DNA of 64,000 nucleotides from the NCBI RefSeq assembly GCF_030272615.1, contig NC_081407.1, positions 97,385,897 to 97,449,896 on the forward strand, written 5' to 3'. Position 1 is the stretch's first letter. Every line of letters begins with the position of its first letter. Positions 11,330-22,170 of the stretch are shown here, piece after piece. The notes beneath the pieces were generated by a model that saw nothing but the letters and a program-made list of their open reading frames with translations, did no database searches and was not told the origin of the DNA. A program made the position numbers and the translations under genes. The DNA comes from Cryptomeria japonica (taxonomy: Eukaryota > Streptophyta > Pinopsida > Cupressales > Cupressaceae).

Positions 11330-12671
11330 AACAATCCAAACAGGGACGGTCCAAGCAAAAAGCCAATTCTGCCACGCATCCTGATCAGAAGGTATCTACC
11401 TTCTATGCGTTCATGGCCCAAACCTCCCCTGATGATGTTCAATCATCAGCCTGGTACATTGACTCTGGAGCCTCTCGACATTTCACACATCGTCGGGATT
11501 GGTTTACAGAGTACATGCCTTTCATTGATTCAGTGATCTTTGGTGGAGGTGAAGAGTATACTGTTGTCGGCAAGGGCAACGTTCAGATTTCATCTGGTGG
11601 GAGGGATTTAATATTCCTCAATGTATACTTTGTACCTAGTATGAAGCTCAATCTATTGTCAGTCAGTCAGATTATGTAGCATTCACCACAGCTGGATGTC
11701 GTCTTCGGGTTGCACAAGTGCAGCATTGTTGACAAGGAGACTCGCACTACAGTTGCAGTTGGTATTGAGGATCATGGTCTTTATAGACTTGTTGATTCTA
11801 CTGGTTCTCAGGAGCTCGCCATGGCAGCTAGGAGTACTTCCATCAGCACTCTTTGGCATCAGCGATATGGGCATCTCAATGTCCACTATCTCTCTCAGTT
11901 GGTTCAAGAGGATCTAGTCGTAGGATTACCTGAGATTCGAACTCAGAATCATGGAGTTTGCGGAGCGTGTCAAGCTGGAAAGCAGCATAGGACTCCGTTT
12001 TTAGATGGAGACGCTTGGAGAGCATCCAAGGTCTTGCAACTCGTTCATGCAGACATCTGTGGTCCCATGAACACTCAGTCAGTCACTGGATGCAAGTATT
12101 TTCTATTATTTGTTGATGATTTCAGCAGACGCATGTGGGTTTATTTTCTTAAGCAGAAATCAGAGGTGTTCACCATGTTTCAAACATTTAAGGCCTTAGT
12201 GGAAAAAGAGTCTAGCTGTCAAGATAGTCACTCTTCGGTCCGACAATGGAGGGGAATTTTGTTCTACAAAGTTCACCAACATTTGTGCATCACATGGTAT
12301 TAAGCATCAGCTTACCACACCTTACACCCCACAGCAGAACGGTGTTGTTGAGCGCAAGAACCGTACAATCACTAAGATAGCTCGGTCTATGTTGGAGCAT
12401 AGAAATGTTCCAAAACACTTTTGGGCGGAAGCGATCTTCACTACAGTCTACCTTCTGAACCGGTCTCCCACAAAGGCCGTTAAGAAGATGACTCCAGAGG
12501 AAGCTTGGTCTAGCAGGAAGCCCAAAATCAGTCATTTGAAATTTTTTGGCTCTACAGCTTACGTTTGGATTCCAGATGCCACGCGCACCAAACTGGATCC
12601 AAAGAGTCAGAAATTGATGCTCATTGGCTACAGTGACAACCACAAGGCATATCGGCTAGTTGATATAGACA
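11330..12671 (+). pseudogene. pol: Copia protease and integrase, broken
   Basis: Protease shows AWYIDSGASRHFTH with intact DSGA near 11455. TAG at 11677-11679 follows LSVSQIM. The pre-integrase finger is LWHQRYGHLNVHYL then CGACQAGKQH, followed by the integrase core (LVHADICGPM, FLLFVDDFSRRMWVYFLKQK). A frameshift near 12215-12228 moves reading to the frame carrying LRSDNGGEF and TPQQNGVVERKN, which complete the DDE triad. The C-terminal integrase part (HLKFFGSTAYVW) ends at VDID, where the solo LTR at 12672 is inserted. Reading resumes DTNHLIFSRDV at 13980. Protease would cleave the polyprotein and integrase would insert the cDNA. Confidence 0.9.
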
Positions 12672-13976
12672 TGTGACAACCCCCATGATATCACTTGATA
12701 CAAATTATTTAAAAAAATATTAATATCCTAAAGAAGAAATAAATCATTAAATATTGTAAATAAATGATTAAAATATTAATGTATTTAATATATAAAATAA
12801 TAAAGAAAAATATTATTAAATATATTATTAAATGTCAATATAAAAAAAAATAATAAAGAAAATATATTTAATATATATTAAGAAAGTATTATTTAATATT
12901 TAATACATTTACAATGACAATATTTAAATATATAATAGTTAGTATATTCAAAAACATCGAATACTTAAAATATAATAAGTTTTCCCCCCCCTCCCTGCAC
13001 AACTAAATAATAGGTATAGTATATGGAAGATCATTATTATTAATATTAATAGGTGTTGTTATTAATAAAAGTTCATTAATATTAATTAATATTAGTTAAT
13101 AATGGGTAATGGGTAAAGGGTAAGGTTCATTGATAGGTGATATTAATGGTAGTCTAGTGAATATTTATACACATCTTAATGTATAATATTCACTAGTCGT
13201 TAAAAATAGGAAAAGATATAATCTTGTTAAATGTTGTATACATAAGTTTGCATATTAAGAAAGATTATGAATACAAGGTATCTTAAGAAATGTAATGCAT
13301 ATGTAAAAGATGGAAAATCATATTGATATATATGTTAATTAAAGAATACATTGAGAATTCATGTTAACACGAGGGATAGTTTATAAACTGAAAATATTAT
13401 GCAAATGTATGGCTTGGTTGACTAAAACTCAACCAAGAAGAGAAGGATCTGGTCAATTCCCTTGAGGACTTGGATGATGAAGGCATCATTCGAGACAAGG
13501 AAAGGCAAGGGTCTTCCTTGGCTGGCTTGGGTGTAAGAGGTTATACCCAAGACAGGACTCAAAGGTCGGGCCAATCCCCTCTGAGGACTTGGGTGATGAA
13601 GGCATCACCCAAGGCAAGGAATTGACAAGGGTCTTCCTTGGAGGGCTTGGGTGTAAGAGGTTACACCCAAGACAGGATTCAAACTCATCTTCGATTTCCT
13701 GGAGGGCTTGGAACCAAGGGGTTCCAAAAGGGCAAGCTTCACGGCCGCCTAAGGACATCTTGGAACCAAGGGGTTCCAAGAAAGCGAGCTTCACGACCGC
13801 CTAAGGACATACCTTGTATGGCATTCGTATCTTTTTTATTAGATAAAAATTATGATTATGTTAATTAAGTATTAAAGATAGATTGCAAATTAGAGAATGG
13901 CTTATATATATGTATATGTTGTATTCTAACAATCTATTTTGCAGGATAATGATCTATAAATAGTAGGGACATTACA
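12672..13976. mobile_element. Solo LTR SL-2 inside the copia pol gene
   Basis: 1305 bp starting TGTGACAACCCCC and ending GGGACATTACA, flanked by the exact duplication AGACA (12667-12671, 13977-13981). No internal coding capacity is present. It holds repeated palindrome-rich phrases: GGCTTGGGTGTAAGAGG with its partner ACCCAAGACAGGA twice (about 13523-13560, 13646-13680), and TTGGAACCAAGGGGTTCCAA twice (about 13708-13728, 13760-13780). The open frames in this stretch are by-products of these repeats. Confidence 0.9.
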
Positions 13977-15957
13977 AGACACTAATCACCTCATATTCAG
14001 TCGAGATGTAGTATTTGATGAAGAAAGAGGGCCTTTTCAGCCTTCCTCTCCTGATTTGAGCACTGAGGATCACCCTCCAAAGGCTGTAAGTATGGGTATT
14101 CGTCTTCCCTTAGCTCCACTTGATGGGAGGGATTTAGTTGACTCTGAAGTTGTGGGGTCTCCCAGGCATGACATTGCACCCCCTGACTTTCCTCAAGATC
14201 TTCTCGATCCACATCCAGAGGAGCTTGCTCCAGATATTCCAGGCACTCTTCATCCTACAGCAGATGTTGGTACTTCTACTCTCCGGCCTAAGTGGTGGGC
14301 CAAGACCATTGGTGATCTTCATGATGATGAGCTCATTGAGGGTAGATCCGTTAGAGGTAAGAGCCAACAACACACAGTTAATTTTGCTCTTATGGCCAAC
14401 ATTCACAGTATTTATGAACCTCAAACATATACAGAGGCTCAAGGTGTACCTGAATGGAAAAAGGCTATGGTAGTGGAGCAACATAGTCTTCTGAAAAACA
14501 ACACTTGGGTATTGTCTGATCTTCCTCCAGGAAAGAAGCCCATTGGCTGCAAATGGGTGTTTAAAGTCAAGTATAAAGCTGATGGAAGTCTTGATAAGTA
14601 CAAGGCTCGGTTGGTGGCAAAAGGGTTTTCACAGAAGGAGGGCATCGACTATGAAGAGACATTTGCTCCCACAGCCAAGATGAGTACCATTAGGCTTGTC
14701 CTCGCTCTCTCAACTCAATTTGGATGGAAAGTCCATCAAATGGATGTCAAGAGTGCCTTTCTCAATGGTGATTTGCAGGAAAAAGTCTACATGACGCAGC
14801 CTCCAGGTTTCAAGGTTGCCGGTAAGGAACACCAGGTATGTAGGCTAGTCAAAGCACTCTATGGCCTCAAATAGGCTCCTCGTGCATGGTACATCAAAAT
14901 TGATAAGTACTTGATTGATCAAGGCTTTTAGAGGAGTCCTTCAGATCCCAATTTGTATGTCAAACATACTAGTGATGATATTCTATTTCTAGTAGTCTAT
15001 GTTGATGATCTCATCATTACTGGCAATGTAGCACATCTGATCATGCAGGTCAAACCGAATTTCTGTCAGCATTTTGATATGACAGATTTGGGACTTCTCC
15101 ATTATTGTCTCAGTGTAGAGGTTTGGCAGACTGATAGCCACATATTCATTTCTCAGTCAAAGTATGCCAAGAGCCTACTAGATAAGTTTTGAATGCAAGA
15201 CTGTAAACTTGCATCTACACCTATGGAGATAGGGCTCAAATTATCAGCCAAATCAGATTCACCTGTAGTGGATGAGTCTTTATTCAGGCAACTAGTGGGC
15301 AGCCTCATCTATCTCACCGCCACTAGACCTGACATCAGTTATGTTGTGAGCTATATTTCTCGCTTCATGTCAGCCCCAAAAGTTGAACATTGGGTTGCAG
15401 CGAAGCGTGTGCTTAGATATGTGAAGGGCACTTCTGATTTTGGCATTCTGTATAGCAGAAGCAAAGATCCTAGGCTGGTTGGTTTTACAGACTCAAATTG
15501 GGCAGGTTGTGTTGATGACAGAAAGTCAACTTCTGGGTATGTTTTCAGCTTGGGTACAGGTGCAATCACATGGACCAGCAAGAAGCAACAGGCAATAGCT
15601 CTTTCCTCGACCGAAGCAGAGTATCGGGGAATTGTTAAGGCAGCATGTGAGGCAAATTGCCTACGTAGGATGCTTGCAGACATGCAAATGTCTCAACCAG
15701 TACCTACTCCCTTGTTTTGTGATAATGAAGGGGTTCTCAAATTAGCCAAAAATCCAGTCTTCCATGAGTGAACAAAGCATGTGGAGCTTCATTGTCATTT
15801 CATCCGCCAGCATGTTGAAGATGGATCAGTGATACTGCAGTACATTCCTACAGAAGATCAGACTGCAGATATCCTCACAAAGTCCTTGAGCCTGGCAAAG
15901 TTTCTTAACTTTAGAGGGCAGCTTGGTGTGATAGAGAGCATGACCATTAAGGGAGGG
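13977..15957 (+). pseudogene. pol: Copia reverse transcriptase and RNase H, broken
   Basis: RT begins with NNTWVLSDLPPGKKPIGCKW and RLVAKGFSQKEGIDYEETFAP, then HQMDVKSAFLNG and an intact YVDD (VYVDDLIITGN, near 15000). RNase H shows GFTDSNWAGCVDDRKSTSG and ALSSTEAEYRG. Four nonsense codons break the frame: TAG 14872-14874 (after YGLK), TAG 14929-14931 (after DQGF), TGA 15190-15192 (after LDKF) and TGA 15769-15771 (after VFHE). Family consensus has Q, Q, R and R at these points, so each is one C-to-T change. The last coding part reaches the PPT at 15949-15957 (AAGGGAGGG). Confidence 0.93.
15949..15957 (+). other. Polypurine tract of the copia element
   Basis: AAGGGAGGG directly precedes the 3' LTR start TATTAG. 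Confidence 0.85.
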
Positions 15958-16284
15958 TATTAGAATATTTAATTATATTTTAGTCACCTATATTTAGTTC
16001 CTTGTTTAATGGTCATTTAGCTTTTTAGTTAATTAGCTTTTAAGCTTTATTTAGCATTTAGCTTTTTCTTTTTAATTAATTAGCTTTTAAGCTTTATTTA
16101 GCATTTAGCTTTTTCTTTTTAGTTAATTAGCTTTTAAGCTTAATTTAGCTTTTAACTCTTTAATCTTTTACTTTAACATTATGTTCTAATTATAGAACAT
16201 CGTCTTGTAACCTCTATATATACGTGTGTATATCGTTCAATGTAATCATCTGATTATTGAATCATTCATTCAATTTATTTTTCA
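15958..16284 (+). repeat. 3' LTR of the copia element
   Basis: 327 bp, equal in length to the 5' LTR. Of the five differences I count, four are transitions of the C/T or G/A kind. Confidence 0.92.
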
Positions 16285-17405
16285 ATTGCTGGCCCTAACC
16301 CGACAGAGCAGATTTGAATAAATACAAGAACTACTAATCTACCAATCCAGTTCTAAACTTGAAGTCCCTTGCTTGGTCTGAGCTATCCCCCCATGATATT
16401 TCTAAAGAGATACACACCCTCCATATATACGATGGTAAGGTTACCTCACTAGAGATACGTCTCTTCATTATGATGTTTCTCCTTAAGCGATCACATTCTT
16501 CCTTGACCATCAGTTAATTTGATATAGTTGTCTTAAGTTTTAACAACTCGTCACTTTCTTAATCACCGCTATCTAATCATTTGATTAGTATCCTTTCCCA
16601 TACGTCGATAGAAGATCTACTCATGCGATATTTGCTTTCCAAGATATGTTGATGTTCTCTTATTCCACAAAACGGTAGCAAGAGACAAAGTCATTTAGAC
16701 TTTACGGGGATAAGATCCTTCCATAATGCTTATTAATCATATGCTAACTGCTGTATATGGAACGGTTTATCATATATGATCAAACCATATTATTATGATT
16801 ATTAGTTGGATATTAATCCTATTATTGATTGTCCATTCATTGATAGTTTGTGATTACATTGAGGATATAAGTGCTAATCATTACAACTTAATGTTATAAT
16901 ATCGATTAGTTGAAAGAGACGCACATCAGTAGTTAAAACTTAAAACTATTTATTTTGTATTAGTTTTACATTATTGAATATCACTGTCTATTGTGAGGGA
17001 ACAATCTCTGACAACAGCAGTTTATTTATATTTGATTTAATAATCAACTTTATTTATTGATTAGGATGAGTGCTATTCTATTGTTTTTTATTGAATAGTT
17101 GTTTTTCTGAATTTTATTTATTATTATATTTATTTTCTAATTACTTTATTATTTTTTGTTAATAATATAATATTGTAAAATTTATATTATAATTTGATAA
17201 ATAAGAAATTAATATAAATATTTAATAAATATAAATTATATATTAAATCTTTTATTATTATTATTATTAAGATTTTTATTGAGTTCATTTTATTCATTTA
17301 TTTGGTTATATATAGTTTTGTATTTTAATTGTATTATTATTTAACATTAAATTCCATTTTAGAGTGGAATTATCATGTTTTGATTGTGTAGATGGGGACA
17401 TCACA
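16285..17405. other. Right part of solo LTR SL-1; no gene
   Basis: AT-rich sequence between the copia element and the SL-1 end. Runs of TTATTA dominate 17090-17340. I see no coding signal; the apparent start codon at 17364 lies in LTR sequence and is not the start of the downstream protein. Confidence 0.75.
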
Positions 17406-20400
17406 AAGAAACGGATGCACGACACGGACACTCAATTTCCTACAGCAATAGCAAGGAAGATGATGCGGAATGGTATAGTGCAAGCTGCTAGTTTCCTTCC
17501 AGTGATGCAACGCACTGAGTTGATAGTAGAGTGTTTCAAGCATTATAACCCAGAGAATAGAGAGATAGTGGCACCTGATGGAAGGATTCTCGCAAATATT
17601 GGAGAAGTACCAATTAGAGAGGCCTTCCGCATTCCTGAATACCACAACACGGTCTATATGACCAGGGATGAAGCAACCCGACTATACAATGACAATGTAG
17701 AAGAATATGAAGCTAATATCAACCTTTCATGGTTGGAGAAGCCTAGGAAAGGTGTTTTCAAGATACCTAAGCCCCTTGTGAGGGCATATTTCAAAGAAGA
17801 TTACGGAGACCTCATCGTTTTACTATACAGAGTCATGGGCAGCCAGCAGGGTGCTCCCTTCGAGCTATGGATGTACTATTTTATCCATGAGGTAACTGCT
17901 GGTGTTGAGATGATAAACTGGGCTAGAATCATCAATGATAATTTGGATGATCAGTTGAGAAACTTGAAGAAGAATAGAACATTTTATATGAGTTCTTATT
18001 TGATCTATTATTTAGCCAGGACATATAGATATAGAGGCCTTGTGTGCAGAGGAGTTGTTGGAAATAAGGAGAACCAGTTTGCTGTCTATGATTGTTATCC
18101 ACAACTGCACTTGGAGGAGAAATTCTATTTGAAAAAAATTAATGATGCATTCCTAATGCATATCACGAGAACCCTTTAGGGAGGTCTTCATTAGCGACTC
18201 TCTCAAGAGTCAAAAGATTTTATCAACATGTTTGGGTATTGGTATATCCTATATCCCAAGTTCACCTACTTAAGGATCCAAGGATTCTCCGGACAGCCTT
18301 CTAGACAACCCATGTTTCCTACAAATAGAATGGTGCTACTTGAAGTAGTAAGAAAGTTGGAAAACTTTATGATTGTGCAAAGAAGGAAACAAAAGACAGG
18401 TGCGTCTTCTCTTAGTATCAGGAATGGATTTGAGACATGTCCATCAACCCAAGCTACAACACATGCCGACAAGGAGATTCAATGGTACCCATTCTTTCAA
18501 TATCAAGCAAGGGACATTTCGATCCTTTTCATCGGATGAAACAAGTTGATGGAGAGAGGTTCGAACATAGACTATACCTTGAAGATTATTGGGGTAACGC
18601 AACTGATAACTTCGAGATCAGAAAAAGATTTTGGTCCAGAATCCCACTGAGCCTGTTCGGGGGATCCGAGGTATTCCGTGTGGCAAACCAGCTTGAGGAA
18701 GACAATGAATATGAGTAGCCACATTGTGCCACCCTGAAGAATGAACCTCTTGCTCTAGTTGATTGGACAAAATCTGAAAGATCTAACTTGGGTGATCTTA
18801 TAAGATCTGTGATCAAATACTCCAAATGGTGGGCAGCTCAGAGAACAAAGGAGTTCAAAGCAAGGAACGTTGTCTTCACCTATGATCTCATGGGGACTGA
18901 TGAGTCCATGTCATCAAATCACAGGAGTACATCAAGTAACCCAAAGAATCCAGAGACTGTTGGGTCAAGGAAAAGAAAAGAGCCCACTGAGAATTCCATA
19001 AGGGCTAAAGGAAAGAAAATCATTGGAGATGCAAATGTGAGCAGAATGCACAAGTCCGGAGAAGGTCATTCGACTATAAGTGCTACATCTACTGCTCCAG
19101 TGAGAATTGAAGTTGATGAACAAGAACGGGATAGTAAAATGGGAGCTAATGAGATAGAAGTTATTCCTCCTGTAATTGAGGAAATCATTGAGGAAATGGT
19201 TCAAGAACCAAGTCAACCCCCTATTCTCACCAGAGTTCTACAAGTTGAGAACCCAGAACCTTAGAGAGAATTCCTCAATGGCATAGTTACTACACCTAAG
19301 GAAGTTGAAGATAATTTTCAACCATCCCGAATTGGTTCAGAAAGAGAATGAAAGCCAAGGTTCCTGAGGAGGTTCATCAGGTAGAGAACATGATAGCATT
19401 CTTGGCTGAATTAAATAAACCAGCTGAAATAAGACCACCTAAATTAGCTAAGAAGTTCTCTTTGATTCAGAGAAATGGTGCAGGGTTCAGATCAATACAG
19501 GTAGCAGTACCAAAGGCAGAAAAAACTCAAGACAGCATTACTCCTAAGGACTATAAGTTTGTGGAAGACCACCAAGATTCAGGAAGTCCATGAATTCGAT
19601 GACTCCTGCAATACCATGAAAGAAAGATTGAACAAGGAAGTTGAAAAGAGAAAGAAGGTTGAAGCTGAGAATGAGCAATGGAAGAAGTATGTTCAACACT
19701 TAACAAAACCACTTGATCGGGAAGTACCAGTTGCTCCTCCCGCACCTCTTCCACTAGAGTCAATGAAGGATTATGAGGATATGAAGACTACATTCAGAGA
19801 GGCCAAAGGATGGACTTTTCATGCCTTGGAGTGTGCTGGCATACTTGTTCCAAACCTAGTATCAGCATATGACTCCACCTCTTTCTTGTTAAGCAGAATT
19901 CAAGACATAGCTGAAGCTTGGGAAGATGTTGAGGAGATTCAAAACAAAATAATCCCACACTTACAGACCATCAAAGGGCTTTCTCAACAGAATTTGGTAG
20001 ATGGAGAAAACAAAACCACTTGATCGGGAAGTACCAGTTGCTCCTCCCGCACCTCTTCCACCAGAGTCAATGAATTTTTTTTTAGGATATGAAGACTACA
20101 TTCAGAGAGGCCAAAGGATGGACTTTTGATGCCTTAGAGAGTGCTGACATACTTGTTGCCAACCTAGTATCAGCATATGACTCCACCTCTTTCTTGTTAA
20201 GCAGAATTCAAGACATAGCTGAAGCTTGGGAAGATGTTGAGGAGATTCAAAACAGAATAATCCCACACTTAAAGACCATCAGAGGGCTTTCCCAACAAGA
20301 TTTGGTAGATGGAAAAGTTATTCACTCAAGGGACAGATATGATTTCAGCACTTGGTACTTTGCTTTGACAACCAAGGTTGAATCTTTGAGGAAATCCGAG

Positions 20401-21046
20401 GCTAAGTGTTTGGAAATTGAAAAGATTGTCAGAGGTATTCAGGACAAGGTTTTCCACGTAGCAGCCGACATATTGCAGCAAGATAAAGTGCGAGAAAAAC
20501 ATTTATGTGCAGAGAATCTGAGGGCCAAAATTCAAGGAATTCTTCAAAGTTTTAGGACTGATTCTCAAGGATGAGTTATTCACTCAAGGGACAGATATGA
20601 TTTCAGCACTTGGTACTTTGCTTTGACAACGAAGGTTGAATCTTTGAGGAAATCTGAGGCTAAGTGTTTGGAAATTGAAAAGATTGTCAGAGGTATTCAG
20701 GACAAGGTTTTCCATGTAGCAGCCGAGATATTGCAGCAAGATAAAGTGCGAGAAAAACATTTACGTGCAGAGAATCTGAGGGCCAAAATTCAAGGAATTC
20801 TTCAAAGTTCTAGGACCGATTCTCAAGGATGATCTCACTAGGATTTCGAAATTCTTAGTCATTGATGAGAACTTCCTAGCATAGGCGGTTGACTGGGAAA
20901 ACACTCTCACCACATTAACTAATGACGTGGACATGGTTGATTACCAAATTGGCAGTTTGCCAAGTGTCACCATGGAGGAGGTTCGACCATTAGTGTCCAA
21001 GTACATTACATCTACTGAAAAGGAAACTGGATGCCCATCTCAGTGA
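17406..21046 (+). pseudogene. LTR-borne reading frame copy O1, main segment (helical domain plus coiled coil)
   Basis: After the target copy AAGAA the frame resumes with RMHDTDTQFPTAIARKMM and GIVQAASFLPVMQRTELIVE, collinear with the minus-strand copy at 24646. The globular part contains EAFRIPEYHN, INWARIINDNLDDQLRNL and RTFYMSSYLIYYLAR. TAG codons at 18177-18179 and 18192-18194 sit where the other copy has Q. A frameshift follows near 18500-18540 and TAG at 18716-18718. Next is a low-complexity, K/R-rich linker (GSRKRKEPTENSIRAKGKK, a possible nuclear signal), then a coiled coil (MKERLNKEVEKRKKVEAENE). Coding similarity continues to a TGA at 21044-21046, past another TAG at 20882-20884. The intact ancestor would have been about 1070 residues. 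Function is unknown. It is a distant relative of the extra frame at 37079-39502, sharing the WA...RTFYM..Y pattern. It resembles proteins labelled putative plant transposon proteins, but no search was possible. Confidence 0.75.
19705..20831 (+). repeat. Two successive tandem duplications in the coiled-coil part of O1
   Basis: Block X (about 19705-20003) is repeated at about 20013-20310 with a T-run insertion near 20080. Block Y (about 20315-20573) is repeated at 20574-20831, each copy ending TTCTCAAGGATGA. The copies are nearly identical, so the duplications are recent compared with the divergence from the minus-strand copy. Confidence 0.9.
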
Positions 21047-21101
21047 AATTAGCAGCTACGCCACTTGTCTCCTCTTTTGTTCAAACTATTAGAGTTTTGG
21101 G

Positions 21102-21119
21102 AAACCCTAATTAGGGTTT
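21102..21119. promoter_or_regulatory. Telo-box dyad upstream of LTR TATA box (O1)
   Basis: AAACCCTAATTAGGGTTT is a perfect palindrome made of two inverted plant telo-boxes (AAACCCTAA). It ends 64 bases before TATATAAG at 21184. The same pair at the same distance occurs in the solo LTR at 57923. Confidence 0.75.
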
Positions 21120-21183
21120 TGATCTTTCAATCCGGGCCCTTGATCGTTGTTCGATCTTGGCCATTCAAAAAAAATTGGACTCC

Positions 21184-21191
21184 TATATAAG
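21184..21191 (+). promoter_or_regulatory. TATA box of LTR O1
   Basis: TATATAAG in the context CTCCTATATAAGGTTGCC, placed 64 bases after the telo-box dyad as in the related LTRs. Confidence 0.65.
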
Positions 21192-21949
21192 GTTGCCTCC
21201 ACTCATTTGGAGAGTGAGGTTTTTGAAATATTGTTGCAAGAAGGCCATTTTCAAATAATACATTACTTGTGTGCTTTTTCTTAAGGCTTTGTAATCTCTA
21301 TTATTTGAGTGATTAGCAAGGTTTTCAATTTCTTCAACATCTTAGTTAGATTTTATTTCATGTTGTTAGGATTGAATGAAAGATTTGATAAGTATTGATT
21401 TGTGGTGTATCTCCGCTCGTACTTTTGATGAATAGATGATTTTTATTCATTGTGCAAAGTTAGTCTGAGCTTTCCATTTTGTGTATGCTTGAACTTCTGA
21501 TCATAAGCACATTCCTTGAAGATTGCATCTGCTTTGTGTAGTTGTCTTAAGTGAGGTGAAGCAAAGTGTGGTTTATTGAGTTCACCACATCAATATCGTC
21601 TCTTGAGTTCATAGGAGTAGAGTAGACTTCTAAACCCTTATCCTTTTTATCGTTTTATTGAAAGTCCTAACCCGAAAAAAAAAAAAAAAGAGAAGAGCAT
21701 CAATCGGTAAACCTGTCTAAATCGCAAAGTTGTGAACAATTCAAGTGTAAGTCCTTTTGTGTATTACCACCATATCACAACGCCCATTGAGCTTATACAC
21801 ACGTCAAGACCTGACAAAAGAAACCTTGGAATCACCATATGATCTTCTAGAATTCTTAGCATACTCAGTAATTTTGTTCAAGAGAGGATAAATTGTCTTT
21901 GGGTACTTTATTCTAATGTTCGGTATATGATAAAACGTACACCAACACA

Positions 21950-22170
21950 TACCTGGGCAAAACTTTGAAGATCCTTTGCCAGTAATGATCTAGGCGGAAT
22001 TTTGTAACACCTTTGCCACTCATCACTTAGGTGGCAGATTGAGGTAGCATTGCAAGTTTTATCTCAAGTCGAAATTCTTTGACACCTTTGCATGTTACCC
22101 TTCATGTCGGAAATTTTGATGACCTTTGCAATTCAAGCATCATGGCGGAATTTCAGATGACCTTTGCTGG
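21950..22170 (-). repeat. Short-period repeat array (GGCGGAATTTTG ... CCTTTGC)
   Basis: About four units of 50-55 bp occur, each with (G)GCGGAA(A)TTTTG and ACCTTTGC, near 21975-22005, 22030-22050, 22070-22110 and 22115-22165. They follow the coiled-coil end of the minus-strand reading frame. Read in reverse, the TCATCAAAATTCCGCC core resembles the TCAACCAAGTCCGCC motif at 1-345. Confidence 0.6.

Larger units (their letters stand above)
9619..16284 (+). mobile_element. Ty1/copia retrotransposon, plus strand, containing a nested solo LTR
   Basis: Identical-length 327-bp LTRs (9619-9945, 15958-16284), a PBS at 9946 and a PPT at 15949-15957 bound the element. Domain order is gag, protease, integrase, RT, RNase H, which defines Ty1/copia. 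The LTRs differ at five positions by my count. The LTR start is TATTAG rather than TGTTAG in both copies. The flanks are GTTAC (9614-9618) and ATTGC (16285-16289); they differ only by two G/A changes and could be a decayed duplication of GTTGC. Net length without the nested insertion is about 5.36 kb. Confidence 0.93.
8884..17405. mobile_element. Solo LTR SL-1, interrupted by a copia element
   Basis: It begins TGTAATGTCCCC at 8884 and ends GGGGACATCACA at 17405, giving nearly perfect 12-bp inverted termini. The 5-bp duplication AAGAA lies at 8879-8883 and 17406-17410. After removing the copia element (9619-16284 and one target copy) the remainder is about 1.85 kb with no internal coding region, PBS or PPT, so a solo LTR is the simplest reading. 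Its excision restores the reading frame of the protein it interrupts, which supports both boundaries. Confidence 0.85.
21047..21944 (+). repeat. 3' part of a giant LTR (O1): promoter and U5-like end
   Basis: A telo-box dyad (21102-21119) and TATATAAG (21184-21191) are followed by about 750 bp ending GTACACCAACA at 21944. The last 300 bp (AAGTGTAAGTCC, TTCAAGAGAGGATAA, TGGGTA(C/T)TTTATTCT) match the ends of the solo LTRs at 58875, 50176 and 49116. No LTR start occurs between the reading frame and this promoter, so the frame appears to lie in U3 of the same LTR. The LTR start would be left of the window. CATAC at 21945-21949 may be one copy of its target duplication. Confidence 0.7.

Noticed and set aside
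13486-13868. Overlapping frames on both strands in the solo LTR SL-2
   Set aside because: They arise from duplicated palindromic phrases (TTGGAACCAAGGGGTTCCAA). No homology or start signal.
17364-17405. ATG at 17364 as the start of the downstream protein
   Set aside because: It lies inside solo LTR SL-1. The original start is at 8738, and the protein continues across the target duplication.
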